This document shows, one piece after another, positions 15,504 through 23,653 of a stretch of DNA of 64,000 bases. The translations under genes and the position numbers were made by a program. The DNA comes from Prauserella shujinwangii (GTDB lineage: Bacteria > Actinomycetota > Actinomycetes > Mycobacteriales > Pseudonocardiaceae). Under the pieces are notes generated by a model. That model made no database searches, was not told the DNA's origin, and was given only the letters and a program-made list of their open reading frames with translations. The stretch's first letter is position 1. Every line of letters begins with the position of its first letter. The stretch is from assembly GCF_003001955.1 (NCBI RefSeq), contig NZ_PVNH01000005.1, positions 124,001-188,000 on the forward strand, written 5' to 3'.

Positions 15504-16052
15504 TCACCGCCCGACGGCATCGCGGATGCGCCGCGCGGACTCTTCGATACTCAGGGTCGAGGTGTCGATGACAATCCTGTCCCTGTCCCAGGGGTCGTAT
15601 TCGCGGTTGGTGATCTGCTCCCAGGTCGGCTTGACGAGACCGGCGATGTCGACGACTCGCTCCTCGACGCGGCGCCGGTGTTCCTCGACATCGGTGCAGA
15701 CGATCTCCACCTCGAGTACCTGTGCGCCTGCCGTGTGCCCCGTTTCGCGCCACGCGTCTCGGCTCGCCCGCACCGGGTTGACCGAGTCCGCGACGACATC
15801 CAATCCGACGCGGAGTTGGTCGGCGGCGATGTCGTATCCGACCGCGTAGCCGGGCGGTAGCTCCCAGCCGTTGGTTCGTGCGAATCGACCTTCGGACCGG
15901 CCGATAGCGGTCTCAATACTGTCGATCCGGACATACGCTGCAGGTAGCTCAGTAGCCAGCAACCGGGCGACCGCACTCTTGCCGGTCGCGGGGAGACCGC
16001 CGACCGAGATCAGCACAGGCTGGCGACGTGGCTTATCCGTTGTTGGAGACAC
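15504..16052 (-). CDS. P-loop AAA_33/zeta-like small-molecule kinase
   Basis: 182 residues from GTG at 16052 (VSPTTDK...); longer upstream frame is low-complexity and was rejected. Walker A is SVGGLPATGKSAVARLLA near residue 16, followed by YVRIDSIETAIG, a helical lid, a CTDVEEHRRRVEER segment (about 115-130) and DRIVIDTSTLSIEESARRI at the end. The family includes gluconate/shikimate-like kinases, chloramphenicol phosphotransferase-like enzymes and zeta toxins; substrate cannot be read from sequence. No antitoxin-like partner is next to it. It lies just outside attR beside an APH-family gene. Confidence 0.78.
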   Translation of the reverse strand: MSPTTDKPRRQPVLISVGGLPATGKSAVARLLATELPAAYVRIDSIETAIGRSEGRFARTNGWELPPGYAVGYDIAADQLRVGLDVVADSVNPVRASRDAWRETGHTAGAQVLEVEIVCTDVEEHRRRVEERVVDIAGLVKPTWEQITNREYDPWDRDRIVIDTSTLSIEESARRIRDAVGR

Positions 16053-16081
16053 GCCGACGATTGTCGGAGCCGCGACATCCC

Positions 16082-16206
16082 GGCAACATGCCGCGGTCGA
16101 CCACGGGCCGGCAGGGGCCACCCGCGCACACCCTGTCCTGCGGGGCAGGGCCGGCTTCCGGTGCCGCCGCGCTGGCCGCATCAGGGCGCTGACCGCGTCG
16201 CTACGG
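16082..16206. other. AICE-end-like sequence fragments outside attR
   Basis: GGCAACATGCC (16082-16092) continues into a stretch matching about 20 of 23 bases of 15276-15298 (CAACATGCC then CGGTC and CACGG). GCATCAGGGCGCTGACC plus GCGTCGCTACG (16178-16206) resembles 14640-14667 of the element. Their relative order is reversed compared with the element. Possible scar of an earlier element or short shared motifs. Confidence 0.35.
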
Positions 16207-16222
16207 GCTGAGCCGCGTACAC

Positions 16223-17119
16223 GTGTCCCGCATACTTCCCGACGTGCCACCACGATCACCCGAACCCGCTGCGCTGCGGGCAGCCGCCGAAAACGCCGGC
16301 GCACGCGCGTATGTCGAGGCCGCACGCCTCATTGCCGGAGGTTCGCACGCGCGCACCTGGTTGCTTCGCATCGCGAACCCCGCACGGGAGGTCGTGCTGC
16401 GTGAGTTCCCGCCAGGCGACCCCGCCGGCACGAACGAGGCGCGAGTACTCACCATCCTCGACGGCCTCGGGGGTCTCGCGCCGCGATTGATAGCGAACGC
16501 CGCTGACGAGAACGGATCGTGGGTGGTCATCACCCGTTTACCGGGGCAGGCAGACATCAGGCCGGCCGATCCGCACCGGTTCGCGACCGAGCTGGGCACG
16601 ACGCTGGCCCGCCTGCACCGGACTCCCCTGCCCGCGCTCTCCGGTTTGGACAGTCTGCACGACAGGTGGGGCGGCAGCCGTCGCCGACCATCCGGTCCCG
16701 CGGCCGGTCTCGTCCTCGAGGCGTGGGATCAGATCCTCACGACACGGCGAGTGCTGACGCACTACGACTTTCAGTCTGGCAACGTTCTGTGGGAAGGCGA
16801 CACGCTGTCCGGAGTCGTCGACTGGGAGGGAGCGGTGCTCGGCCCGCCCGGTTACGACATCGGGTGGGCCCGGTTCGATCTGTTCCTACTCTACGGCGAG
16901 CAGCTCGCCGACGTGTTCCTCAACGCCTACAACACCATCGCCGACATCCCCCTCGAGGATCCGGGCCTATGGGACCTCTGGACGATCGCCCGGTCGCACG
17001 TCGGAGTCGAGGACTGGGTACCCAACTACCACGACCTCGGCCGCCCCGATCTGACCGCCACGGAGCTACGGCGCAGGCACACCTGGTGGACCAATCGGAC
17101 ACTGGCCAAGCGACGCTAG
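16223..17119 (+). CDS. APH-family (aminoglycoside/choline kinase-like) phosphotransferase
   Basis: 298 residues from a GTG. The N-lobe has a GGSHARTWLLRI loop and VVLREF lysine-position strand (an Arg replaces the usual Lys). The catalytic loop is HYDFQSGNVLWEG near 178-190 with the catalytic Asp and Asn, and the metal-binding DWEGAVLGPPGYDIGW follows near 202. Such kinases phosphorylate aminoglycosides, macrolides, homoserine or other alcohols; the substrate here is not evident. It is divergent from the small kinase gene at 15504 across a 170-bp gap. Resistance should not be assumed. Confidence 0.85.
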   Translation: MSRILPDVPPRSPEPAALRAAAENAGARAYVEAARLIAGGSHARTWLLRIANPAREVVLREFPPGDPAGTNEARVLTILDGLGGLAPRLIANAADENGSWVVITRLPGQADIRPADPHRFATELGTTLARLHRTPLPALSGLDSLHDRWGGSRRRPSGPAAGLVLEAWDQILTTRRVLTHYDFQSGNVLWEGDTLSGVVDWEGAVLGPPGYDIGWARFDLFLLYGEQLADVFLNAYNTIADIPLEDPGLWDLWTIARSHVGVEDWVPNYHDLGRPDLTATELRRRHTWWTNRTLAKRR

Positions 17120-17239
17120 CCGCGCGGCCGTACAACAATGGGCGGCCCACCACATGGCTGGACACATCCGTACGAGACCCGACGTAGCGCAGCGAGCCTT
17201 CGGCTGGCGGACAACGCACGGACCCGGACCGAGCGGTTC

Positions 17240-18376
17240 TCAGACCTCGACACGCTGCCCGTTCTGCCACACGGCGCGGATACGGTGGTCCACGTTCGCC
17301 AGTTCCGGCGTGGGTCCTTCCAGCAACACGAGATCCGCGCGCAAGCCCGGCTCGACGCGGCCGCGGTCGTGGTCGAGGCGCAGCAACCGGGCGGCTTCCG
17401 TGGTCGCGGATCTGATCGCCCCGACGTCACCCAGGCCCGCCTCGGACAGCAATCGCAGTTCGGTCAGCAGGTCGACGTGCGGGCGGTGCGCCAGGTCCGA
17501 ACCCGCCGCGACCGGAATACCCGCGTCCACAGCCAGTGCGAGCGAACGCCGGTGAGCCGCGGCGGGCTCCTCGCCGCCGAGGTGCGACACCGGGCTCAGT
17601 GTCGGCACGTACCAGCAGCCCTGTTCACGCATCGCGGCGACGGCGGCCTCGTCGAGGTAGACCCCGTGCTCGATACTGCGGACACCCGCGTTGGCCGCAT
17701 CGGCCACCGAACGCGCGGTGTGGGCGTGGGCCATGACGTCCCGGCCACACCGGCCGGCCTCCTCCACCACGGCGGCCAGCTCCGCCTCCGTCGGCGAGAC
17801 GTCACGTCCCGCGTGTACCGCGTGCAGGGACCCGCTCGCGCCGAGCTTGATCCAGTCGGCACCGGCGCGGACCATTCGCCGCACCGCCGCCCGAGCGGCG
17901 TCCGGCCCGTCGAACACCGGATCCGGTAGCGCCGGATCGCCCAGCGAGTCCGTGCACCCGGCATCCGGGCTCCACGTGTCACCGAGCCCGCCCGTCGGAG
18001 ACAGCTGCCGGAGGCTGGTCAGCAGGTCCGGGCCGCTGATCCAGCCCTCGCGCAGGGCGTGGGAGAAACCCGCGTCCGCGCCCCACGCGTCCCGGACGGT
18101 CGTCACGCCCCGGGCGAGCAGCCGGCGAAGCGTCGACACCGCTTCCAGGATCCGGGCGCTGCGCGGCAGGGGAGCCGGACCGGGGGCCGCGACATGAGCG
18201 TGGCAGTCGATGAGCCCGGGGATGAGCAGGCTGCCCCGGCAGTCCACCCGGTCACGACATTCCAGATCAGTCCCGACAGCCGCGATCCGCCCATCGCGCA
18301 CGAGCACGTCGGCACGGTCGATCGAGCCGGTGTCGGGATCGAGGACCATCGCGCCGCTCAGCACTGTCGTCGCCAT
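17240..18376 (-). CDS. Imidazolonepropionase-like amidohydrolase
   Basis: 378 residues from the ATG at 18376. Typical amidohydrolase-superfamily layout: an N-terminal beta domain (VLVRDGRIAAVGTD), the metal site CHAHVAAPG (HxH near 57), a probable carboxylated or bridging Lys in WIKLGASG near 175, His residues in AHAHTARS near 215 and SIEHGVYLD near 235, and the metal Asp in AGSDLAHRP near 295. Closest to Xaa-Pro/imidazolonepropionase-type hydrolases that cleave cyclic amides or dipeptides. It is divergent from an AhpD-like gene. Confidence 0.85.
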   Translation of the reverse strand: MATTVLSGAMVLDPDTGSIDRADVLVRDGRIAAVGTDLECRDRVDCRGSLLIPGLIDCHAHVAAPGPAPLPRSARILEAVSTLRRLLARGVTTVRDAWGADAGFSHALREGWISGPDLLTSLRQLSPTGGLGDTWSPDAGCTDSLGDPALPDPVFDGPDAARAAVRRMVRAGADWIKLGASGSLHAVHAGRDVSPTEAELAAVVEEAGRCGRDVMAHAHTARSVADAANAGVRSIEHGVYLDEAAVAAMREQGCWYVPTLSPVSHLGGEEPAAAHRRSLALAVDAGIPVAAGSDLAHRPHVDLLTELRLLSEAGLGDVGAIRSATTEAARLLRLDHDRGRVEPGLRADLVLLEGPTPELANVDHRIRAVWQNGQRVEV

Positions 18377-18503
18377 GCCCCAGATCCTGTCCACGATCCC
18401 GGCCCGCCGACCATGCCATCGACCGGATCGGCGCTCTCCGGTCACATTCTGCCGGGCCGCGTCGTCAATGTCGTGTAACGACCGACCTGGCAAGGAGATC
18501 TCC

Positions 18504-18977
18504 ATGGACACCCGGTTCAACTACTACGGCAACTCCGTCGCGGCCAAGTTCGTGCGGCACCTCAGCGCGGCGGGCAAGGTCGTATCGGAGTCGGCCCTTC
18601 CCGCCGCGACACAGGAACTGGTGAAGATCCGCGCCAGCCAGATCAACGGCTGCGGCTTCTGCACCGACATGCACACCAAAGACGCCATGCACGCCGGGGA
18701 AACCCCGGTGCGGCTCAACCTGATCGCGACCTGGCGCGAGGCCACGGTCTTCACCGAAGCCGAGCGGGCCGCTCTCGAACTGACCGAACAGGGCACCCGC
18801 ATCGCCGACGCCGCCGGTGGCGTCACCGACGAGGCCTGGGCCAATGCCGTCAAGCACTACGACGAGGATCAACTGGCCGCTCTGGTGTCCCTCATCGCCC
18901 TCATCAACACCTGGAACCGGATGAACGTCGTCATCCGGCAGCCCGCGGGCGACTACCAGCCCGGCCAGTGGGGGTGA
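18504..18977 (+). CDS. Carboxymuconolactone decarboxylase/AhpD-family protein
   Basis: 157 residues; ATG at 18504 has AAGGAG seven bases upstream. The AhpD signature is QINGCGFCTDMHTKDA near residues 45-60, giving the CxxC redox pair plus His. Family members are thiol peroxidase-like alkylhydroperoxidases; small stand-alone versions usually act in peroxide defence. FNYYGNSVAAKFVRHLSAA at the N-terminus and LVSLIALINTWNRMNV at the C-terminus are also typical. Ends at a hairpin shared with the broken adenylyltransferase gene. Confidence 0.9.
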   Translation: MDTRFNYYGNSVAAKFVRHLSAAGKVVSESALPAATQELVKIRASQINGCGFCTDMHTKDAMHAGETPVRLNLIATWREATVFTEAERAALELTEQGTRIADAAGGVTDEAWANAVKHYDEDQLAALVSLIALINTWNRMNVVIRQPAGDYQPGQWG

Positions 18978-18996
18978 GCCCCCACCGGCACTCCGC

Positions 18997-19024
18997 ACAC
19001 CCGGTCGGGCTCCCGGCCGGGTGT
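18997..19024. terminator. Hairpin between convergent genes
   Basis: ACACCCGG (18997-19004) pairs with CCGGGTGT (19017-19024), with further GC pairing inside. Lies between the AhpD-like stop and the end of the adenylyltransferase pseudogene. Confidence 0.6.
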
Positions 19025-19038
19025 ACGGACCGGGCCGG

Positions 19039-19465
19039 CTACGAGACTCGGTGACGCGACAACCGGCCGATCTCGGCGACCACCTCGTCGACGCAGGGGC
19101 GCACCATCGCCCGTAGCCCCTCGGTCCACGTCTCCTCGGAGTACCGGCTGGTCAGGTACAGCTCCCTGGCGTGTCGCAGCACGGGACGGTGCGGCGGCCG
19201 GAGGCGCGGGAGGGCCCAGCTGAGCCGGTGGCGGGCCGACGAGAGGCCGGTCCCGGCGAGCACCATCGTGATCAGCAGGGCCAGATCCGGCATCGGTTCC
19301 GGTCGCGGAACCTCACCGGCTCCGAACTCGGTGCGCAGCCACTCCCCGTAGCGGAAGTCGCCGGGCGGCGGGTACCGCCACGGACGAACCGTGCAGGTAG
19401 GCGCCGATGACCTGCGGACCGAGGACCTCTCCGAGCAGCCGCACGATCTCCTGTTCCTGGTCCAC
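19039..19465 (-). pseudogene. Degraded aminoglycoside-type nucleotidyltransferase (AadA-like)
   Basis: From GTG at 19465 the frame reads VDQEQEIVRLLGEVL then IGAYLHGSS, the start of a streptomycin/spectinomycin-type adenylyltransferase. It then runs out of register. From about 19395 a different frame reads VRPWRYPPPGDFRYGEWLR, PEPMPDLALLITMVLAG, PPHRPVLRHARELYL and the C-terminal helix, stopping at 19039. The central part, including the catalytic DxD motif, is missing at the junction, and a second gap is apparent after LITMVL. At least two deletions plus a frameshift have occurred, so no working enzyme is encoded. Confidence 0.8.
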
Positions 19466-19539
19466 TGCCCACCCCCGGCATCGAGCACGAAACGGATCCG
19501 GACGCGATCGGACCCCCATTCCTTACGTAGGGTGGCGCG

Positions 19540-20334
19540 ATGCGCGTAGCCGTCGCCCAGCTGCCCGCGATGCGGGACAGTACCGACAAGGTGTTCACCA
19601 CCGACAACGCCGTGATCATGCTGGACGCCACCACTGCCGACGTCCCGGCGGCCGTGCCCGCCGACGCCTACGCCGACCGGCTCGGCCGGGCGCTGCGGGA
19701 CGCGCTCAACGCCGCGCCCGACGACGACCTCCACGACATTCTCGCCGACGCGATCGGGCGCACCGCCACGGATCTGCGGCTCACCCCCGGCCAGTCGCCG
19801 TCGAGCGCGGTCAGCATCGTCCGCGAGACCGACGACCGGCTCGACGTCCTGGTGCTGGGCGGCAACACGGTGGTCCTGCCCGACGAGGTCATCACCGACG
19901 ACCGCCTGACCGCGCTCGACCTCGCCGCGGACCGGACATACCGGGAACGGCTCGCCGCGGGCGCCGGTTACGACGACGAGCACCGCGCGCTCCTCGCGGA
20001 ACTCCACACGCAGCAGGCCGAACGCCGCAACCGAGACGACGGTTTCTGGATCGCCGAGGCGGACCCCGGCGCCGCCGAGCACGCGGTCCACAGCAGCCGG
20101 TCCCTTGTGGACGCTCGCTGGGCGGTGCTCGCCACCACCGGCGCCTACGAGACCCTGTACCACCTCGGCCTCGACGACTGGCGCAACCTGCTCGAGGCGG
20201 ACCCCACCGAGCTGAACACCCTGCTCCACGACTGCGAGACCTGGGAGGCACACGCCGATCCCGACGCGGCCGAACTACCCCGCGCCGAACGGCACGCGGA
20301 CAAGAGCATCGCCGTGGTGTCCTTCGCCCGGTGA
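19540..20334 (+). CDS. PP2C-like protein phosphatase-fold protein
   Basis: 264 residues. The layout follows actinobacterial PP2C-domain proteins: an early metal-Asp strand AVIMLDATTA, PSSAVSIVRETDDRLDVLVLGG in the middle, a DDRL strand, and a C-terminal HADKSIAVVSFAR where the last metal Asp sits. The usual DG after the first Asp is replaced (DATT), so metal binding may be weakened and catalysis is uncertain. A long helical insert contains YDDEHRALLAELHTQQAERRNR. No kinase is nearby. Confidence 0.65.
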   Translation: MRVAVAQLPAMRDSTDKVFTTDNAVIMLDATTADVPAAVPADAYADRLGRALRDALNAAPDDDLHDILADAIGRTATDLRLTPGQSPSSAVSIVRETDDRLDVLVLGGNTVVLPDEVITDDRLTALDLAADRTYRERLAAGAGYDDEHRALLAELHTQQAERRNRDDGFWIAEADPGAAEHAVHSSRSLVDARWAVLATTGAYETLYHLGLDDWRNLLEADPTELNTLLHDCETWEAHADPDAAELPRAERHADKSIAVVSFAR

Positions 20335-20347
20335 CCGCGACCCGCGA

Positions 20348-21010
20348 TCACGCCGAGCGTTTGCGGGCGAGCAGGAAGGCCTGCGGGGTCTTCTCCTCGA
20401 ACTCGCCGTACGTCTCCCGCTCCCGCAGCAGGTGCGCCCGCAGCTCGAACCCGGCCTCGGTCAGCAGCGCGGCGACACGATCCGGCTGCCTGCGGTGGAA
20501 GTCGAGCGAGATGTCGAACCCGGCCGCCTCGTCCCGGTGCAGCGGCTCGTCACCGACCTGGAAGGCCAGCTGCAGGTAACCACCCGGGGCGAGCACCCGC
20601 TCGAACTCGGCGAAGACCCGCGGCAGCGCGTCGTCGGGCACGTGGATGATCGAGTACCACGCCACGATGCCGCCCAGCGAGCCGTCCGCCAGCTCGAGCG
20701 AGGTCATCGAACCCACGTCGAACCGCAGGTCCGGATACGTCCGGCGAGCCACCTCGATCATCGCCGGGGACAGGTCGACGCCGAAGACACGCACCCCGAG
20801 CCCGTGCAGGTGCGCCGAGATCCGGCCGGGCCCGCACCCGATGTCCGCGACCGGGCCGAGGTCGTCCCCGCGCACGAGTTCGGCGAACCAGGCGAGCACC
20901 GCCCGGTCGCCGGGCCTGCCCGCGAGCTCGCCCTCGATCCATTCCGCGTAGTAGTCGGCGATCGTGTCGTAGGAGGTCCGGGTGCGGGACAGGAAGTCGG
21001 TCTCGGTCAC
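20348..21010 (-). CDS. SAM-dependent class I methyltransferase
   Basis: 220 residues, Methyltransf_25/11 type. Motif I is VADIGCGPGRISAHL near 55-70, followed by VFGVDLSPAMIEVARRTYP near 80, FDVGSMTSLELADGSLGGI and the post-motif III segment RVLAPGGYLQLAFQVG near 140. N-terminal YDTIADYYAEWI is common in small-molecule methyltransferases. The C-terminus includes the FHRRQPDRVAALLTEAGFEL block. Substrate unknown. It converges with the PP2C-like gene, 13 bp apart. Confidence 0.92.
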   Translation of the reverse strand: MTETDFLSRTRTSYDTIADYYAEWIEGELAGRPGDRAVLAWFAELVRGDDLGPVADIGCGPGRISAHLHGLGVRVFGVDLSPAMIEVARRTYPDLRFDVGSMTSLELADGSLGGIVAWYSIIHVPDDALPRVFAEFERVLAPGGYLQLAFQVGDEPLHRDEAAGFDISLDFHRRQPDRVAALLTEAGFELRAHLLRERETYGEFEEKTPQAFLLARKRSA

Positions 21011-21131
21011 GACGGCGAACGTACTCCGGCGGTACGACAGCGGGGAGCGATGAGCCCGGCGGCCGGAGTCCGGCCCGCACTGACGCGACCGCGAATCCGC
21101 GGGAGCGCCGCGGGGCTCCCGTCGGCGGTCC

Positions 21132-21581
21132 TCACGCGCAGTCGCGGGACGCGGAGCCAGGCAGCAGCTGACGGGTCGTCGCGTACCAGAAGTACGAGAA
21201 CAGGCTGTGGTCGCCGCCGTGGTGCAGCCGCTTGGCCACCTTGTTGTGCGGGTACGCGACGAGACCGTTCGGCAGCAGCACGGTGGCGGCGGAGCTTTCC
21301 TGGTCGTACGACCACCGGCCGCCTGCCTGGGCGACCAGCAGTTCGCCGAGATACGAGCCCATCGACATGACCATGTCGTGCTCGGCGGCGGAGTCCGGCT
21401 CCGCGCGCACGAACGCCTCGATCACGCCGTCGAGACGGCTCACCTCGGCCGGCTCCCACGTGAACGAGCGCCCGGCCGCTGCCTGCGCCGCCACGAACGA
21501 CCCTGCCCGGTCGCGCATCGCGGAGGCCATGTCGCCCGCCGACATCCCGCCGCGCCCTCGGCGACGCCACCAGTTACCCAT
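21132..21581 (-). CDS. Conserved hypothetical protein, DUF6882-like size
   Basis: 149 residues, no signal peptide or membrane segment. Visible features are an Arg/Gly-rich N-terminus (MGNWWRRRGRGG), a helical region (DMASAMRDRAGSFVAAQAAA), an MSMGSYLGELLVAQAGGRWS block with YDQESSA, and a C-terminal LFSYFWYATTRQLLPG. The MGSYLGELL...GGRW block is reminiscent of small actinobacterial proteins of unknown function. The family name is a guess and no role is proposed. Confidence 0.7.
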   Translation of the reverse strand: MGNWWRRRGRGGMSAGDMASAMRDRAGSFVAAQAAAGRSFTWEPAEVSRLDGVIEAFVRAEPDSAAEHDMVMSMGSYLGELLVAQAGGRWSYDQESSAATVLLPNGLVAYPHNKVAKRLHHGGDHSLFSYFWYATTRQLLPGSASRDCA

Positions 21582-21675
21582 CGAATACCCCTTGCCGGTC
21601 AGCCGCCCACGATAGTGGGACGGTCAAGGGCTTCTGCTGACGAGGGGTGACCAAGGGCGCCGCCCTCGGACGCGG

Positions 21676-22233
21676 TCACTCCCGCCAGCCCGCCCGGGCG
21701 AGGATCTCGTCGATCACCGGGCGCTTGGCCTCGGCGTAGTAGTTGATGTCGCGCCACTCCCGCTCCGCCAGCTCCCGCTTGGTCGCCGCGTACAGCTCAC
21801 GGTCCGTTTCGCTGGTGCGGAGCCGGTCACGAAACGCCAGGTAACGACGCACCTCGACGTGGTCAGGCGGGTAGCAGTGCAGGTTCACCGGCTCGTCAGG
21901 GTCGCCCGCGCGCAGTGCCCGGTGCTCCGGCTCGCGGACCCGCAACTCGTAGCCGGCCGCCTCGAGGTCGGGGAGGTAGGCGGGCTCGTCGTCCGGATCG
22001 TCGATGCCGACGACGATGTCGACGATCGGCTTCGCCACCAGCCCCGGCACGGACGTCGAGCCGATGTGCTCGACGAGCCGCGCGCGCTCGCCGAGGACGG
22101 TCCGCAGTTCGGCGGCGCGCACCTCGAACCGGGCCGCCCAGCCGGGGTCGTGGTCGGCGAGCACCACCCGGGTGCGGCGGAGCCCGCGGACGAGTTTCGC
22201 GGAGAGCGTGGCGTCGTCGAGCGCGTCGGCCAT
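21676..22233 (-). CDS. GrpB family (UPF0157) nucleotidyltransferase-fold protein
   Basis: 185 residues from the ATG at 22233. The family signature is complete: ADHDPGWAARFEVRAAELR, then VEHIGSTSVPGLVAKPIVDI (about 60-80) with the GSTSVPG nucleotidyltransferase motif and a KPIVDI metal-Asp, and EPVNLHCYPPDHVEVRRYLA near 125. GrpB proteins are linked to coenzyme or nucleotide metabolism by fold only. Divergent from the DUF6176 gene across 84 bp. Confidence 0.92.
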   Translation of the reverse strand: MADALDDATLSAKLVRGLRRTRVVLADHDPGWAARFEVRAAELRTVLGERARLVEHIGSTSVPGLVAKPIVDIVVGIDDPDDEPAYLPDLEAAGYELRVREPEHRALRAGDPDEPVNLHCYPPDHVEVRRYLAFRDRLRTSETDRELYAATKRELAEREWRDINYYAEAKRPVIDEILARAGWRE

Positions 22234-22317
22234 GGCCCGACCCTTCCGGCGGACGGCGCGACCGGTCAACCGGATAAATCGCTTCGGCCCGGCGAGTCGT
22301 CTCGCTAGCGTGCGGCC

Positions 22318-22713
22318 ATGGACGATCGACCCGCCACGGTCCCGCCCGGCCTCCGCCTCGAACTCACCCGGCACCGGATCAAACCGGGCAGGAGCGCCGA
22401 GGTGGACGAGTGGATGCGCATGCTCAACGAACGGGCCGACGAGTGCCGCGCCACCCTGGGGCCCGAGCGCATGGCCGTCGAGGCGATCTTCCGGCTCCGG
22501 GACGAGCAGGGCGAGTGGCTCTACTGGTTCGAGCTCTCCGGCGAGGGTGGTTCGGGACTCGACGCCGCGCGTGCCATCGACCGCGACCACATCGCCTACT
22601 CGGAGCGGTGCAAGGTACCCGGGCACGTCGCCGCCACTCCGGAGCTGCTGTTGCTCCCGGAGCCGGTCGCCCGGGCCGTCCAGGAGTGGGCCGCATCCGA
22701 CCGCGAGCAGTGA
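22318..22713 (+). CDS. DUF6176 family small protein
   Basis: 131 residues. A ferredoxin-like alpha-beta core is suggested by LELTRHRIKPGRSAEVDEW, MAVEAIFRLRDEQGEWLYWF and HIAYSERCKVPG. This pattern fits a family of small actinobacterial proteins related to antibiotic-biosynthesis-monooxygenase-like dimers. No catalytic residues are recognisable. Its stop codon lies inside a palindrome (22706-22730). Confidence 0.7.
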   Translation: MDDRPATVPPGLRLELTRHRIKPGRSAEVDEWMRMLNERADECRATLGPERMAVEAIFRLRDEQGEWLYWFELSGEGGSGLDAARAIDRDHIAYSERCKVPGHVAATPELLLLPEPVARAVQEWAASDREQ

Positions 22714-22730
22714 AGGCCACCTTCACTGCT
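22706..22730. repeat. Dispersed palindrome, type C copy 1
   Basis: AGCAGTGAAGG (22706-22716) pairs exactly with CCTTCACTGCT (22720-22730), loop CCA. It lies across the stops of two convergent genes, so it can act as a bidirectional terminator. Same sequence type as 48764-48816. Confidence 0.8.
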
Positions 22731-23085
22731 TTGGCGATGATCTCTCCGCGGTGCCGGAACCGACGTCGCCTGACCGCTCCGCCTCCTCGGCGGCGAGCGC
22801 CGCGAAGTTGCCCAGCGTCGTCGACCAGAAGCGGTCGAGATAGTCGCGCAGGACATCCAGTCCGGAGGTGTTCACCCGGTACAGGTGCCGGGTCCCGGCG
22901 ACCGTCTCCACCAGCAGGTCCGCCTCCTTCAGCACGCGCAGGTGCTGCGAGACGGCGGGACGGGAGATCGGCAGCCGCTCGGCGAGCACTCCGACGGGAA
23001 GCGCACCGTCGGCGAGCTCTTCGAGGATCGACCGGCGCATCGGGTGGCCCAGCGCGTCGAGCACGGTGTCAGCGGAAGCAGGCAC
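22723..23085 (-). CDS. ArsR-family regulator
   Basis: 120 residues from GTG at 23085. Winged-helix features: ALGHPMRRSILEELADG, LPISRPAVSQHLRVLKEADL (recognition helix) and ETVAGTRHLYRVNTSGL. No Cys metal-sensor motif is present, so it is of the non-metal type often found with SRPBCC or VOC genes. The C-terminal helix FWSTTLGNFAALAAEE is typical of that subgroup. A paired inverted repeat (GGTAAGTT/AACTTACC) covers its start and upstream region. Confidence 0.88.
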   Translation of the reverse strand: MPASADTVLDALGHPMRRSILEELADGALPVGVLAERLPISRPAVSQHLRVLKEADLLVETVAGTRHLYRVNTSGLDVLRDYLDRFWSTTLGNFAALAAEEAERSGDVGSGTAERSSPKQ

Positions 23086-23088
23086 ATT

Positions 23089-23140
23089 GGTAAGTTTGCA
23101 CGAACCGTTCGCCAAGAGCAACCGTTCGCCGCAACTTACC
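23089..23140 (-). promoter_or_regulatory. Candidate ArsR operator region
   Basis: GGTAAGTT (23089-23096) and AACTTACC (23133-23140) form an inverted repeat. Between them AACCGTTCGCC occurs twice (23103-23113 and 23120-23130) in direct repeat, 17 bp apart. This lies immediately upstream of the ArsR start. Confidence 0.55.
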
Positions 23141-23150
23141 TTTGAGCCGC

Positions 23151-23498
23151 TTAGCCGGGGCCCGCGTCGAACGCCTTCCGCAGGCGAGCCGGCGCCTTGA
23201 GCCGCCACGCCTCCTCGACGAGCTCGGCCAGCTGATCGGGGTCCACCAGCTCCAGGTTCACCAGGATCGCGCCGTACCCGTCGTAGTGCGCGGTCGTGGA
23301 GAACGCCGGATCTCCGGATCCGAGCAGCGCCTGCTTCTCGTCCAGCTGGCACATCAGCACCAGAGCGCCCTCGGCCTCCGTGCGCAGGCGCGCGAACCCC
23401 CTACCCCCGACCTTCAGCGACGGCGTGCGGTACCAGGTCGACTCCTCGACCCCCGGCAGTCGTGCCGCGAGGGCCACGACGTCTTCCCACGTGGGCAT
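23151..23498 (-). CDS. MmcQ/YjbR family protein
   Basis: 115 residues; ATG at 23498 has AGGAGGTGG just upstream, so the longer frame was not used. The CyaY-like YjbR fold is marked by WEDVVALAARLPGVEEST, TPSLKVGGRGFARL, a HYDGYGAILVNL strand and VDPDQLAELVEEAWRLKAP. Predicted to bind DNA or a small ligand; true function unknown. Confidence 0.88.
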   Translation of the reverse strand: MPTWEDVVALAARLPGVEESTWYRTPSLKVGGRGFARLRTEAEGALVLMCQLDEKQALLGSGDPAFSTTAHYDGYGAILVNLELVDPDQLAELVEEAWRLKAPARLRKAFDAGPG

Positions 23499-23653
23499 GT
23501 CCCACCTCCTCGCGGCCATCCTCGCGCCGCCGCCCGCCCGGCGCTTGGCAGAACGGGAACCGACCGGCCATCGGCCGACCGGCCGATCCCGGACCCGGGT
23601 GGCGGCCCATCGACCGAGGTCAGCCGAGGTGTCCCGGCCCTAGCGTCGGGATC

